Assembly (NCBI GenBank): GCA_902793125.1
Contig: CADBCC010000011.1
Coordinates: forward strand, 27,039 to 91,038
Reading direction: 5' to 3'
Length of the DNA stretch: 64,000 nucleotides
DNA from: an uncultured Ruminococcus sp.
GTDB taxonomy: Bacteria; Bacillota; Clostridia; Oscillospirales; Acutalibacteraceae
The notes under the pieces are model-generated. The model was not told the DNA's origin. It was given only the letters and a program-made list of their open reading frames with translations, and searched no databases. Positions 1 through 10,156 of this stretch are shown one piece after another. Numbering within the stretch: position 1 is the stretch's first letter; every line of letters begins with the position of its first letter. A program made the position numbers and the translations under genes.

Positions 1-552
1 AAAGATGTATTAAACCGCGCGGAAGAAAGAATGGGAAGAAGAATTAAACATCTCAACGAAGAGTATAAAACAATCAGAGCCGGAAGAGCCAACCCTTCTA
101 TTCTTGACAAAGTTACCGTAGATTATTACGGTTCACCGACTCCGGTTAATCAGGTTGCCAATATCTCGGTGCCTGAAGCTCGTACAATTACAATCCAGCC
201 TTGGGACGGTTCAATGCTCGGACCTATAAACAAAGCTATCCAGACTTCCGAAATCGGAATTAATCCTCAGAATGACGGAAAGGTTATCCGCCTTAATTTC
301 CCGCCTCTTACCGAGGACAGACGTAAAGAAATCGTAAAAGATGTTGCGAAGATTGCCGAAGGTACAAAAGTTCAGATTCGTAACGTGCGCCGTGACGCAA
401 TTGATGATTTAAAGAAACTTAAGAAAAACGGCGACTTAACTGAAGATGATTTAAAAGACGGCGAGAAAGACGTGCAGAAGCTTACTGATAAATTCATTAA
501 AGAAGCCGATTCGATTTGTTCCGATAAAAAGAAAGAGATTATGGAGCTTTAA
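1..552 (+). CDS. frr: Ribosome recycling factor (5' end cut by window edge)
   Basis: RRF splits post-termination 70S ribosomes together with EF-G in the cytoplasm. The frame is open from base 1, and residues before the first visible Met (KDVLNRAEER) already match the family N-terminus, so only a few residues are missing. Family motifs are RAGRANPSILD near the start and VRNVRRDAIDDLKKLKK in the long helical domain, ending KKKEIMEL. The visible 183 residues fit the usual length of about 185. It lies 2 bp upstream of uppS, as the tail of the usual translation/envelope operon; pyrH would be expected just upstream, outside the window. Identity is secure. Confidence 0.97.
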   Translation, partial: KDVLNRAEERMGRRIKHLNEEYKTIRAGRANPSILDKVTVDYYGSPTPVNQVANISVPEARTITIQPWDGSMLGPINKAIQTSEIGINPQNDGKVIRLNFPPLTEDRRKEIVKDVAKIAEGTKVQIRNVRRDAIDDLKKLKKNGDLTEDDLKDGEKDVQKLTDKFIKEADSICSDKKKEIMEL

Positions 553-554
553 TT

Positions 555-1295
555 ATGGCTTTTTTAAAGCGAAATAAAAAAGTTTCGGAAGAACCCCGTA
601 TTCTTCCGAAACATATCGGTATAATTATGGACGGAAACGGACGATGGGCAAAAAAACGTAAATTGCCTCGTTCGGCCGGACATAACGCGGGAGGAAAAGT
701 TTTTCGTACCATAACGAGATATTGCAGTGATATCGGTATAAAATATCTTACTGTTTACGCTTTTTCAACCGAAAACTGGAAACGGCCTAAAGAAGAAGTC
801 GACGCTTTGATGAAGCTTTTTAAGGATTATCTCGAAGAAGCTTTGACAGATTTTAAAGAAGACAGTATTGTTGTGCGCTTTATCGGTGATAAAACTCCGT
901 TTTCCGACGATCTTAAAGCTCTTATGATTGAAAATGAAGAGGGTTCAAAAGACCGCAACGGTATGGTTCTTAATATAGCAATGAACTACGGAAGCCGCGA
1001 CGAAATTGTAAGAGCGGTAAAAAACATTTCCGAACGTGTTAAAAACGGGGAGTATGACATAGATTCTATTGATGAGGATTTAATTTCGGATAATCTTTAT
1101 ACGGCTGGACAGCCCGATCCCGATTTGATTATAAGACCTTCGGGAGAATATAGAATTTCTAACTTTCTTTTGTGGCAGTCTGCCTATACGGAATTTGTAA
1201 TAATGAATAAGCTTTGGCCTGATTTTAAAAAAGAAGATCTTGACGAAGCTATTAATATTTTTAATAAAAGAAACCGCCGTTTCGGCGGAGTGTGA
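555..1295 (+). CDS. uppS: Undecaprenyl diphosphate synthase (cis-prenyltransferase)
   Basis: Condenses isopentenyl diphosphate onto farnesyl diphosphate to make the C55 lipid carrier for peptidoglycan and wall polymers. The 246-residue protein has the catalytic IIMDGNGRWAKKR segment with the essential Asp at residue 26, the YAFSTENWKRP motif, and the C-terminal IIRPSGEYRISNFLLWQSAYTEF signature that binds the homoallylic substrate. Length is normal for the family. It starts 2 bp after frr, so it is cotranscribed with it, and feeds the pathway whose precursors are made by dxr and ispG further down the same operon. Confidence 0.98.
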   Translation: MAFLKRNKKVSEEPRILPKHIGIIMDGNGRWAKKRKLPRSAGHNAGGKVFRTITRYCSDIGIKYLTVYAFSTENWKRPKEEVDALMKLFKDYLEEALTDFKEDSIVVRFIGDKTPFSDDLKALMIENEEGSKDRNGMVLNIAMNYGSRDEIVRAVKNISERVKNGEYDIDSIDEDLISDNLYTAGQPDPDLIIRPSGEYRISNFLLWQSAYTEFVIMNKLWPDFKKEDLDEAINIFNKRNRRFGGV

Positions 1296-1334
1296 CAGTG
1301 GATTTTAATTCATTTATCACGGAAAGGTAATTTT

Positions 1335-2162
1335 ATGGAATCAATGAAAGCCAGGCTGTTAACTGCCGCGATCGGCGTTCCTTTATCTGTGGGTTTATTA
1401 ATTCTCGGTGAACATTTTCACTGGGTAATGTATATCATTGTGTCGTTATTATCTATAATAATGATTTTTGAGCTGTTATCCGCGGCTAAATTACATAATA
1501 ATATTCATATTTTTATTCCTTGTATGGTATACGGAATTATTCAGCCTATTCTGATTCCGTTTAAGCTTGGTTATTTTCCTCTTTACGCTTTTGTTATAGT
1601 TATGTTTATCATAATGATAAAAAACAACAAAAGTATTTCGTATTCAAAACTATGTTTCGCGTTAGTGGGAACAGTAATTATTGTTTTCGGTTTATCGAGT
1701 ATGCTTCTTCTTCCGCCGATGTACGATAATTATTTTACATTTTTCTTTGTATTTTGTATCGGTGTTCCATGGTGCGCTGATGCCGGAGCGTATTTTGCAG
1801 GCGTATTCTTCGGAAAACACAAGCTTTCTCCCGTAATAAGTCCTAATAAAACAGTTGAAGGCTTTATAGGAGGTCTTGCCGCCGGAACATTAAGCTCTGT
1901 TATAATTCCGGTTGTTTATACCTTTATTTATCCGAATTCACGGTTTGATATACTTCTTCTTGTTTTTGTCGGACTTTTGTGCAGTATTTTTTCGGTAGTG
2001 GGGGATTTGTCATTTTCGCTTATTAAGCGTTCGTGTAAAATAAAGGATTACGGATCAATCTTCCCGGGACACGGAGGCTTTTTGGACAGATTTGACAGCG
2101 TAATTTTTGCCGCTCCGGTGGTGTATTTTATGGGTAAATATTTTATTTTGTTTTCGATTTAG
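1335..2162 (+). CDS. cdsA: Phosphatidate cytidylyltransferase
   Basis: Makes CDP-diacylglycerol from phosphatidic acid and CTP, the branch point for phospholipid synthesis in the membrane. The 275-residue protein has about eight hydrophobic segments. The C-terminal family signature is complete: SPNKTVEGFIGG near residue 172, then GDLSFSLIKR and a KDYGSIFPGHGGFLDRFDS block. The ATG at 1335 follows a GGAAAGG ribosome site at about 12 bp. It follows uppS after 39 bp and precedes dxr by 7 bp, the standard Clostridia order. Confidence 0.97.
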   Translation: MESMKARLLTAAIGVPLSVGLLILGEHFHWVMYIIVSLLSIIMIFELLSAAKLHNNIHIFIPCMVYGIIQPILIPFKLGYFPLYAFVIVMFIIMIKNNKSISYSKLCFALVGTVIIVFGLSSMLLLPPMYDNYFTFFFVFCIGVPWCADAGAYFAGVFFGKHKLSPVISPNKTVEGFIGGLAAGTLSSVIIPVVYTFIYPNSRFDILLLVFVGLLCSIFSVVGDLSFSLIKRSCKIKDYGSIFPGHGGFLDRFDSVIFAAPVVYFMGKYFILFSI

Positions 2163-2169
2163 GTGAATT

Positions 2170-3309
2170 ATGAATATTTCAATTTTAGGTTCAACAGGTT
2201 CAATCGGAACACAGGCGCTGAACGTTGTAGATAATTTAAACTTAAACGTGTCCGCGCTGAGCGCTAATACCAATATAAAAATACTTGAAGAGCAGGTTAG
2301 GAAATACAAGCCTGCTCTTGCGGTTGTTTTTGATAAAAGTAAATATTCTGAATTAAAAAGAAATATTGCGGATACTAATACAGAGGTATCCTGCGGTATG
2401 GAAGGATTAAAAGAGGCGGCTTCATATAAAGATGCGGATTTAATTCTTAATTCGGTTGTAGGAATGGTGGGGCTTGAGCCCACAATTTGCGCAGCGAATG
2501 CTAAAAAGGATATTGCTCTTGCTAATAAAGAAACTCTTGTTGCGGGCGGAAGCCTTGTTATGGATGCTGTAAAGAATAACGGCGTTAATCTTTATCCTGT
2601 TGACAGCGAACACAGCGCTATTTTCCAATGTTTACAGGGATGCCCCGAAAAAAAGGCGTTAAAGAGAATAATTCTTACGGCGTCCGGAGGTCCTTTCTTC
2701 GGTAAAAAAATTGACGAGTTAAAGGATGTTACGGTTGAACAGGCTTTAAATCATCCTAATTGGGATATGGGAGCTAAGATTACTATAGATTCCGCTTCTA
2801 TGATGAATAAAGGGCTTGAAATAATCGAGGCAAGCTGGCTTTTCGATATGCCAGCGGATAAAATTGACGTTGTTGTTCACCGCGAAAGCGTTATTCATTC
2901 AATGATTGAGTATGAAGATAATTCAACTCTCGCTCAATTGGGAATTCCTGATATGCGTATTCCTATTCAGTACGCTATAACATACCCAAAAAGATATAAA
3001 TCTCCCGTAAAAAGTTTAAATCTTACCGATTACCGTACGCTTACGTTTTTCGAGCCTGATTATGAAACTTTTAAATGTTTAAGAGCGTGTAAACAGGCGA
3101 TAGACCGCGGAGGCCTTTGCGCCGCGGCTGCTAACGGAGCTAATGAAGTAGCCAATAAATTGTTCAGAGAAAGAAAGATTTCTTTCCTTGATATAGGCGA
3201 TTTGGTTATGGACGCGATGCTCAGGCAGGATAACGCGGAGGCCGAAACTGTTGATGATGTTTTGGAAGCGGATAAAAAAGCAAGAGATTTTGTTTTAAAT
3301 AATATATAA
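2170..3309 (+). CDS. dxr: 1-deoxy-D-xylulose 5-phosphate reductoisomerase
   Basis: Second step of the MEP isoprenoid pathway: NADPH-dependent rearrangement and reduction of DXP to MEP. The 379-residue protein opens with the nucleotide-binding GSTGSIGTQAL motif. It has the metal/substrate-site PVDSEHSAIFQ segment near residue 144 and the NHPNWDMGAKITIDSASMMNKG block near residue 195. Length is normal. It is 7 bp downstream of cdsA and 18 bp upstream of rseP. Together with ispG in the same operon it supplies isoprenoids for UppS. Confidence 0.98.
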   Translation: MNISILGSTGSIGTQALNVVDNLNLNVSALSANTNIKILEEQVRKYKPALAVVFDKSKYSELKRNIADTNTEVSCGMEGLKEAASYKDADLILNSVVGMVGLEPTICAANAKKDIALANKETLVAGGSLVMDAVKNNGVNLYPVDSEHSAIFQCLQGCPEKKALKRIILTASGGPFFGKKIDELKDVTVEQALNHPNWDMGAKITIDSASMMNKGLEIIEASWLFDMPADKIDVVVHRESVIHSMIEYEDNSTLAQLGIPDMRIPIQYAITYPKRYKSPVKSLNLTDYRTLTFFEPDYETFKCLRACKQAIDRGGLCAAAANGANEVANKLFRERKISFLDIGDLVMDAMLRQDNAEAETVDDVLEADKKARDFVLNNI

Positions 3310-3327
3310 TTCGGAGTTGATTACAAT

Positions 3328-4698
3328 TTGCAGATTTTAACGACAATTGCTCTGATAGTAATAGGAGTTTTACTTTTTGAGCTTATTATACTTTTTCATG
3401 AGGGCGGACATTTTCTTACGGCAAAAAAAAGCGGGGTTCAGGTTAATGAATTTGCCATCGGAATGGGACCGAAAATTTTCGGTTTTAAAAAGGGCGAGAC
3501 TCAGTATTCGTTAAGATTATTTCCCATAGGCGGTTACTGCGCTATGGAGGGAGAAGACGACGAAAGTGATAATCCGAGAGCTTTTACTAACGCGAAAATA
3601 TGGAAAAGAATGATAATAATTGTCGCGGGCGCGTTTATGAATATTGTGCTCGGACTTATAATGATGTTCTTTATTGTTATTCAATCACCTGCTTTTTCAT
3701 CTACTACTGTTGAAGGTTTTTCGCAAAATTCATTTTCAGCCAACAGCGGATTAATGCGCGGGGACACAATTGTTAAACTTAACAGATATGATGTGTGGTG
3801 CGCTCAGGATATGTCCTTTGCTATAGCTACTATGAAGTGCCAGAAAGTAAGCGGAAAAACTTTAAGTGTTTATAAAGAAGACTGCTGTGTAAATCTTTGT
3901 ACTTTATACTCCGAAATGTATAATGACAAAAAAGCTAAGTACACAAAAAAACAGCTTGATAAAGAAATTTCTATTCTTACAGAAGGCACAACTAAGATAA
4001 ATTCCGCCGACTCCAAAACCAAAGCGAAAGCTTTAATGGATGATTATTATTCTAAAATGGAAAATTACGTCGGCGTTAAGGATTATAAAATCCCTGAAAT
4101 TAATGAAAGAAAAACAAGACAGCGTTTTCAGACTGACATCGACGTAATTCGCGACGGAAAAACAATTACACTTAAAGATGTCCAGTTTTACACTTATCTT
4201 GAATCCAAAGACGCAAAGGAACCTACGGTTTCGATTGATTACTACGTAAAACCGATTGAAAAGAATTTCGTTACCGTACTTCAGCAAACGGGTGTCCAGA
4301 CCGTAGCTGTTGCTCGTATGGTATGGTCTTCTCTTATAGGTCTTGCGACAGGTCAGTTTACTTTCAAGGATGTTTCAGGTCCTATAGGAGCGGCTTCGGC
4401 TATAACCCAGGTTGCTTCAAAAGGACTCGAAAGCAGTTTCCTCGACGCGTTTAATAATATTTTATATATGATGATGTTGATTTCCGTAAACCTCGGAATA
4501 TTCAATATGCTGCCGTTCCCGGCTCTTGACGGAGGAAGATTCCTGTTCCTGTTAATTGAATTTTTATTCAGGAAACCTATTCCGCGAAAAGTTGAGAAAA
4601 TTGTAAACGGCGTAGGTCTTGCCATATTACTGATGTTTATGGCTGTTGTAACAGTAAAAGATATTTGGGTTCTTCTGCCGTTCGGAGGCGGAAGTTAA
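3328..4698 (+). CDS. rseP: RIP metalloprotease RseP/RasP family (site-2 protease) with long PDZ insertion
   Basis: Intramembrane zinc protease that cleaves anti-sigma factors and signal-peptide remnants. The start is TTG at 3328, with GGAG about 11 bp upstream. The HEGGH zinc motif lies at residues 24-28 in the first membrane helix, and the LPFPALDGGR metal-binding motif is near residue 400, in the C-terminal membrane part. A PDZ domain begins near residue 130 (GLMRGDTIVKLN). It is interrupted by roughly 90-100 charged residues, about 170-265, before the DIDVIRDGKTITL strand resumes. The protein is 456 residues, longer than the roughly 340-430 common in Firmicutes. The gene sits between dxr and ispG as usual. 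Confidence 0.95.
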   Translation: MQILTTIALIVIGVLLFELIILFHEGGHFLTAKKSGVQVNEFAIGMGPKIFGFKKGETQYSLRLFPIGGYCAMEGEDDESDNPRAFTNAKIWKRMIIIVAGAFMNIVLGLIMMFFIVIQSPAFSSTTVEGFSQNSFSANSGLMRGDTIVKLNRYDVWCAQDMSFAIATMKCQKVSGKTLSVYKEDCCVNLCTLYSEMYNDKKAKYTKKQLDKEISILTEGTTKINSADSKTKAKALMDDYYSKMENYVGVKDYKIPEINERKTRQRFQTDIDVIRDGKTITLKDVQFYTYLESKDAKEPTVSIDYYVKPIEKNFVTVLQQTGVQTVAVARMVWSSLIGLATGQFTFKDVSGPIGAASAITQVASKGLESSFLDAFNNILYMMMLISVNLGIFNMLPFPALDGGRFLFLLIEFLFRKPIPRKVEKIVNGVGLAILLMFMAVVTVKDIWVLLPFGGGS

Positions 4699-4713
4699 TT
4701 AGAGAGGTATAAA

Positions 4714-5760
4714 ATGAGCAGTAAAATTCAGGTTACAGCGGGTAATGTTAAAATCGGAGGAGGAGCTAAAGTTAGCGTGCAGTCTATGCTTAATGTTCCT
4801 GCCGATGATGTTGAAAACAGCGTTAAACAGGCACTTGAACTTGAAAAAGCAGGTTGCGAAATAATACGCGCGGCTATTCCCGATAAAAACGCTGTGAAGC
4901 TGATTCCCGCGCTAAAAGAAGCGGTTAAGGTTCCTATAGTCGCGGATATTCATTTTGACTACCGCCTTGCTTTAGAGGCTGTTCAAGCCGGTATTGATAA
5001 AATAAGAATAAATCCCGGGAATATCGGCTCCGACGACAGAGTGAAAGCTGTAGCCGACGCGTGCGCTAATAAAAATATTCCGATAAGAATCGGCGTTAAC
5101 AGCGGTTCTCTTGAGAAGGAAATCCTGAAAAAATACGGCTCGCCGACTCCCGAAGCTCTGTGTGAAAGCGCCTTATACCACGCTTCTTTACTCGAAAAAT
5201 TTGATTTTAATGATATTGTGCTTTCGATGAAAAGTTCCACAGTTTCTACAATGGTAAAAGCTTATGAGCTTGCAAGCGAAAAATGTGATTATCCGTTGCA
5301 TTTAGGAGTAACCGAAGCAGGTACCGAAAGACTCGGAATTATAAAATCATCCGCTGGAATCGGTTCATTACTGCTTCATAATATAGGTGATACTATTCGT
5401 GTTTCTCTTACAGCCGATCCTGTAAGGGAAGTTTACGCCGCTAAAGATTTGCTGAAATCGCTCGACATTGAAAAGGGCGGAGTTCAGTTCGTTTCCTGTC
5501 CGACTTGCGGACGCACGAAAATTGACTTGATTTCGCTTGCGAATGAAGTCCAGGAAAGACTTCGCGATTGCGATAAAAATATAAAAGTTGCGGTAATGGG
5601 CTGTGTTGTAAACGGTCCCGGTGAAGCGAGAGAAGCTGATTTCGGAATCGCCGGCGGCGACGGAATGGGGCTTGTTTTCAAAAAAGGAGAAATTCTTTAT
5701 AAGGTAAGCGAGGATAAACTCGTAGACGCATTAATTGACGAAATAAATAAGGAAGAATAA
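4714..5760 (+). CDS. ispG: 4-hydroxy-3-methylbut-2-en-1-yl diphosphate synthase (flavodoxin/ferredoxin)
   Basis: Penultimate MEP-pathway enzyme: reductive ring opening of MEcPP to HMBPP using a [4Fe-4S] cluster. The 348-residue protein has the TIM-barrel N-terminal part (VPIVADIHFDYRLALEA, DKIRINPGNIG). The C-terminal cluster domain carries CPTCGRTKIDL and MGCVVNGPGEA, which together provide the cysteine ligands. Length fits the short bacterial form. The stop codon overlaps the polC ATG by one base, which suggests translational coupling. Confidence 0.98.
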   Translation: MSSKIQVTAGNVKIGGGAKVSVQSMLNVPADDVENSVKQALELEKAGCEIIRAAIPDKNAVKLIPALKEAVKVPIVADIHFDYRLALEAVQAGIDKIRINPGNIGSDDRVKAVADACANKNIPIRIGVNSGSLEKEILKKYGSPTPEALCESALYHASLLEKFDFNDIVLSMKSSTVSTMVKAYELASEKCDYPLHLGVTEAGTERLGIIKSSAGIGSLLLHNIGDTIRVSLTADPVREVYAAKDLLKSLDIEKGGVQFVSCPTCGRTKIDLISLANEVQERLRDCDKNIKVAVMGCVVNGPGEAREADFGIAGGDGMGLVFKKGEILYKVSEDKLVDALIDEINKEE

Positions 5761-8700
5761 TGAAAAAATTCAGGGAAGTTTTTGAAAAATACATTGATGA
5801 AAAATTAATATCTCCTGCTGTTCTTAATGCCGAAATAATTGATATAAAAATCAACTCGGTATTAAGAACACTTGAAATTACACTAAAATTTAACGAGCTT
5901 TTAAGCAGAGAGGATTTACATAACGCCGAAAAAACCATAGCCAAGTCAGATTTAGCGCTTTCTAAAGTCGTTATTAATCCCGAATTCAAAGATGGTTTGT
6001 TTTCTGCCGACTATTTTACGGAGCTTGTTTGCGAATTAAAATATAAAATACCGAGAATAAACGGTACTTTTAAAGACAGCGAGGTTCTTCTTAACGGTGA
6101 TAAGCTAAATATTACTTTAAATAACGGAGGAAAAGCGCTGCTTGACAGCGTCGAATTTGACGTTGAGCTTTCAAAACTTATTTATAAAGAGTTTAAAAAA
6201 GAGATTAAAGTTACCTACGACGGTGTAACAACTATCGATGGCGAAAGCAAAGAATATATTGCTTCCCAGGAAAATGCCGAAAAGAGAATCCGTCGTGAAA
6301 AGCTTGAACAGATTGCTCAGATGTTTGAAGATGAAGAAAGTTCATCAAAAGAAAACGCACAAAAACGCGCCGAAAACAAAACTCAGGAAATTGAGATAAG
6401 AAAAGGTAAATTTTTAACTCCGCAGATTATCCCCGAATCCGTACGTCCTCTTTACGGCCGTTCGGGTAACGGAAAAATAATTCCCGTTTCAAACGTGCTT
6501 TACGATTCTGGTAAGGTTAATGTTTGGGGCGATGTTTTCGCTTTTGAAAAACGAGTAACGCGTTCGGGCGATAAAAACATAATTACGATTGATATTACTG
6601 ACTATACGGGTTCAATAACCATAAAAGTTTTCGGACCGATAAATAATACAAAAGTTGTAGAACAGATTAAAGTCGGCGACGCTATTGTTGTAAGCGGCGA
6701 TGTTGAATTTGATAAATTCGCCGGTGGAATAGTTATTAATGCCAAAAGCATTTCTACAGCTCAAAAAGTTAAAGTTGTTGATAAAGCGCCTAAAAAGCGC
6801 GTAGAGCTTCATCTGCATACAAATATGTCACAGATGGACGGTATGACTCCCGCGAAAGAACTTATAAAAAGAGCTGCTTCCTGGGGACACCCCGCTATCG
6901 CTGTAACAGACCACGGCGTAGCGCAGGCTTTTCCCGAAGCAATGAATACCGCAAAAGATATTAACAAAGATGAGCAAAAGATTAAAATTCTCTACGGTAC
7001 CGAAGCGTATTTTATCGACGATCTTGTTGAGTCGGTAACAGGCAGCCAAAACGAAAGTTTTGACGGAACTTTTATTTGTTTCGATATTGAAACAACTGGT
7101 CTTTCGGCTCGTAAAGATAAAATTACGGAAATCGGCGCTGTAAAAATTTTCAACGGCGAAGTTGTCGATACTTTCTCAACTTTCGCAAATCCTGAAATGC
7201 CTATTCCCGCAAAGATAACCGAGCTTACGGGTATTACCGATTCAATGGTAAAGGACGCTCCCTCGCAGTCTGAAGCTGTAAAAGCTTTTCTTGAGTTTGC
7301 CGGCGGTGGGATTTTAGTAGCGCATAACGCGCCTTTCGATACGGGATTTATCCGTGTTGCCTGCGAGAATATGGGTATTGAGTACAACTATACTTCGATA
7401 GATACCGTTGTAATCTGCAGAAATATTTTAAGCGATATAAAGAATTGTAAGCTTGATACTGTTGCCAAGTATTTAAGACTCGGCGACTTTAACCATCATC
7501 GCGCGACTGATGACGCGCAGATGCTCTCGGCAATTTTTGTACAGCTTTGTAAAAGATTAAAGAACGATTACAATATTTATGACGTAAAAGATATAAATAC
7601 AAAAATAGTAGGAGGAGATTATAAGAAACTTCCTACTTATCACCAGATTATTCTTGTTAAAAATCTTACCGGACTTAAAAATCTTTATAAGCTTATTTCT
7701 TACAGCCACCTTAATTATTTTTATAAAAAGCCCCGTATTCCTAAATCCGAATTAGTTAAACACAGAGAAGGACTTCTTATCGGATCAGCTTGTGAGGCGG
7801 GACAGCTGATGAGAGCTATTATCGGAGGAAAATCAAAAGATGAAATCCGAAAAATCGCTAAATTCCACGATTATTTAGAGATTCAGCCTACAGCTAATAA
7901 TGAGTTTTTAATCAGAAACGGACAGCTTAAAAGCGAAAAGGATTTACAGGATTTAAACCGTAAAGTTGTTGAATTAGGCGACGAGTTAAATATCCCGGTT
8001 GTCGCGACCTGCGACGTTCATTTTATGGATCCTACCGATGCTGATTTCAGGATGATTCTTCAGGCAGGGCAGGGTTATGCCGACGCTGCTAATCAGGCTC
8101 CGCTTTATTATCGTACAACAGCCGAGATGCTTGATGAATTCTCATATCTCGGAAAAGATAAAGCATATGAAATTGTTGTTGAAAACACCAATAAAATTGC
8201 CGACAGTATAGAAGATATTAAACCTATTCCCGACGGAAACTTTCCGCCGTTTATCGAAGGAGCCGAACAGCAGCTTAACGATATTACATGGGAAAGAACA
8301 AAGAAAAAATACGGCGATCCTTTACCGCCTATTGTTGAAGAGCGTCTTAAAAAAGAGCTTAACGCAATTAATACTTACGGATTCTCCGTGTTGTATATGA
8401 CAGCTCAAAAGCTTGTCGCGGACAGCGAGGAACACGGATATCTTGTCGGTTCGCGAGGAAGTGTAGGCTCATCGTTTGTTGCGACAATGTCTGGTATATC
8501 TGAAGTTAACCCGCTTTGTCCTCATTATGTTTGCCCTAAATGCTGCCACAGCGAATTTTTTGAACACGGCGAATACGGCTCAGGTTTTGATATGCCGCCT
8601 AAAGACTGTCCCGAATGCGGAACTCCTATGGACAGAGACGGCCACGAAATTCCGTTTGAAACTTTCCTTGGATTCAAGGGCGACAAAGTTCCCGATATTG

Positions 8701-10121
8701 ACCTCAATTTCAGCGGTGAGTATCAGTCAAAAGCGCATAGATACACCGAAGAACTTTTCGGACGCGACCACGTGTTTAAAGCCGGTACGATTTCAACCGT
8801 TGCCGATAAGACGGCTATCGGATTTGTAAAAAAATATGAAGAAGAGAATAATTTAAGCTACCATAAAGCCGAAGAAAAACGCCTCTCTATCGGATGCACC
8901 GATATAAAACGTACAACCGGCCAGCATCCCGGTGGTATGGTTGTTGTTCCAAAGGGGTATGATATATATGACTTCTGTCCGGTACAGCACCCCGCGAATG
9001 ATGTAAAAAGCGATAATATTACAACTCATTTCGACTTCCATTCTATTCACGATACAATTACCAAGCTTGATGAACTCGGGCACGATGTTCCCACGATTTA
9101 CCATTATCTCGAAATGTTTACGGGAATACCTGTTATGGATGTCAGTATGAGCGACCCTGAAGTTATGTCCTTATTTACATCTCCGAAAGCGCTGGGTGTT
9201 ACCGCTGAAGATATTAACTTTGAAACGGGTACATTATCAATTCCCGAGTGCGGAACCGATTTTGTTAAGGGAATGTTAATTGAAGCCAAGCCGCAGACTT
9301 TTTCCGATTTACTCCAGATTTCGGGGCTTTCACACGGAACCGACGTATGGCTCGGAAATGCTCAGGAGCTTATTAAAAACGGCACATGTACAATTTCGGA
9401 AGTTATAGGTACGCGTGACTCGATTATGACATATCTGCTTCATAAAGGTTTGGAACCGAGTATGGCGTTTAAAATTATGGAGATTACCCGTAAAGGTAAA
9501 GCGCAGAAACTGTTTAGCGAAGAGCATTACAATGCGTTTAAGGAGCATGATGTACCGCAGTGGTATATAGAATCCTGCCTTAAAATCAAGTATATGTTCC
9601 CGAAAGCTCACGCGGCGGCTTATATGATTGCTGCGTTGAGACTCGGATGGTATAAGGTTCATAAGCCCGTTGAGTATTACGCGGCGTACTTTACCGTTCG
9701 AAACGACAACTTCGACGGAGCTACCGTAATGAAGGGAAGAGAAGCTGTACTTGAAAAAATGCGGAATATTAATCAAATGAGTTACGAGGCTACAGCTAAA
9801 GATAAAGCCGAGTACGGAATGCTCCAGATTATAAACGAAATGATGGCAAGAGGCGTTGAGATTCTGCCGATTGATATTTATAAATCCAAAGCAAAGACAT
9901 TTGTGGTTGAAGACGGAAAAATTCGTATGCCGTTCTGCGCTCTTTCGGGAGTCGGTGAATCGGTTGCGATTACATTGGAAGAAGTTTGTTCAAAGGGCGA
10001 TTTCCTTTCGCTTGAGGAACTGCAGATGAAATCCAAAGCCTCAAAAACAATAATCGAATTGCTGAAAGATACAGGAGCTACCGGAGATTTACCTGACAGC
10101 GCCCAGATGTCTCTCTTTTAA
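5760..10121 (+). CDS. polC: DNA polymerase III PolC-type, replicative polymerase with exonuclease
   Basis: Main replicative polymerase of low-G+C Gram-positives, with built-in 3'-5' proofreading. Domains in order over 1453 residues: N-terminal domain; OB fold around 225-340; start of the PHP domain near 348 (HLHTNMSQMDGM); an inserted DEDDh exonuclease near 440-605 (CFDIETTGL, later HNAPFDTGF and HRATDDA); the rest of PHP; then the C-family polymerase core. A four-cysteine zinc motif is near 924 (CPKCC and CPECG). The catalytic PDIDLNF motif is near 978. Length is typical. It overlaps ispG by one base, as the last long gene of the operon. Confidence 0.98.
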   Translation: MKKFREVFEKYIDEKLISPAVLNAEIIDIKINSVLRTLEITLKFNELLSREDLHNAEKTIAKSDLALSKVVINPEFKDGLFSADYFTELVCELKYKIPRINGTFKDSEVLLNGDKLNITLNNGGKALLDSVEFDVELSKLIYKEFKKEIKVTYDGVTTIDGESKEYIASQENAEKRIRREKLEQIAQMFEDEESSSKENAQKRAENKTQEIEIRKGKFLTPQIIPESVRPLYGRSGNGKIIPVSNVLYDSGKVNVWGDVFAFEKRVTRSGDKNIITIDITDYTGSITIKVFGPINNTKVVEQIKVGDAIVVSGDVEFDKFAGGIVINAKSISTAQKVKVVDKAPKKRVELHLHTNMSQMDGMTPAKELIKRAASWGHPAIAVTDHGVAQAFPEAMNTAKDINKDEQKIKILYGTEAYFIDDLVESVTGSQNESFDGTFICFDIETTGLSARKDKITEIGAVKIFNGEVVDTFSTFANPEMPIPAKITELTGITDSMVKDAPSQSEAVKAFLEFAGGGILVAHNAPFDTGFIRVACENMGIEYNYTSIDTVVICRNILSDIKNCKLDTVAKYLRLGDFNHHRATDDAQMLSAIFVQLCKRLKNDYNIYDVKDINTKIVGGDYKKLPTYHQIILVKNLTGLKNLYKLISYSHLNYFYKKPRIPKSELVKHREGLLIGSACEAGQLMRAIIGGKSKDEIRKIAKFHDYLEIQPTANNEFLIRNGQLKSEKDLQDLNRKVVELGDELNIPVVATCDVHFMDPTDADFRMILQAGQGYADAANQAPLYYRTTAEMLDEFSYLGKDKAYEIVVENTNKIADSIEDIKPIPDGNFPPFIEGAEQQLNDITWERTKKKYGDPLPPIVEERLKKELNAINTYGFSVLYMTAQKLVADSEEHGYLVGSRGSVGSSFVATMSGISEVNPLCPHYVCPKCCHSEFFEHGEYGSGFDMPPKDCPECGTPMDRDGHEIPFETFLGFKGDKVPDIDLNFSGEYQSKAHRYTEELFGRDHVFKAGTISTVADKTAIGFVKKYEEENNLSYHKAEEKRLSIGCTDIKRTTGQHPGGMVVVPKGYDIYDFCPVQHPANDVKSDNITTHFDFHSIHDTITKLDELGHDVPTIYHYLEMFTGIPVMDVSMSDPEVMSLFTSPKALGVTAEDINFETGTLSIPECGTDFVKGMLIEAKPQTFSDLLQISGLSHGTDVWLGNAQELIKNGTCTISEVIGTRDSIMTYLLHKGLEPSMAFKIMEITRKGKAQKLFSEEHYNAFKEHDVPQWYIESCLKIKYMFPKAHAAAYMIAALRLGWYKVHKPVEYYAAYFTVRNDNFDGATVMKGREAVLEKMRNINQMSYEATAKDKAEYGMLQIINEMMARGVEILPIDIYKSKAKTFVVEDGKIRMPFCALSGVGESVAITLEEVCSKGDFLSLEELQMKSKASKTIIELLKDTGATGDLPDSAQMSLF

Positions 10122-10156
10122 TATTTTTATAAATACATATGAAAGGATGATATAGA

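Noticed and set aside
8476-8829. A 117-codon frame inside polC
   Set aside because: It is a shadow of the PolC zinc-motif region in another frame, without a ribosome site.
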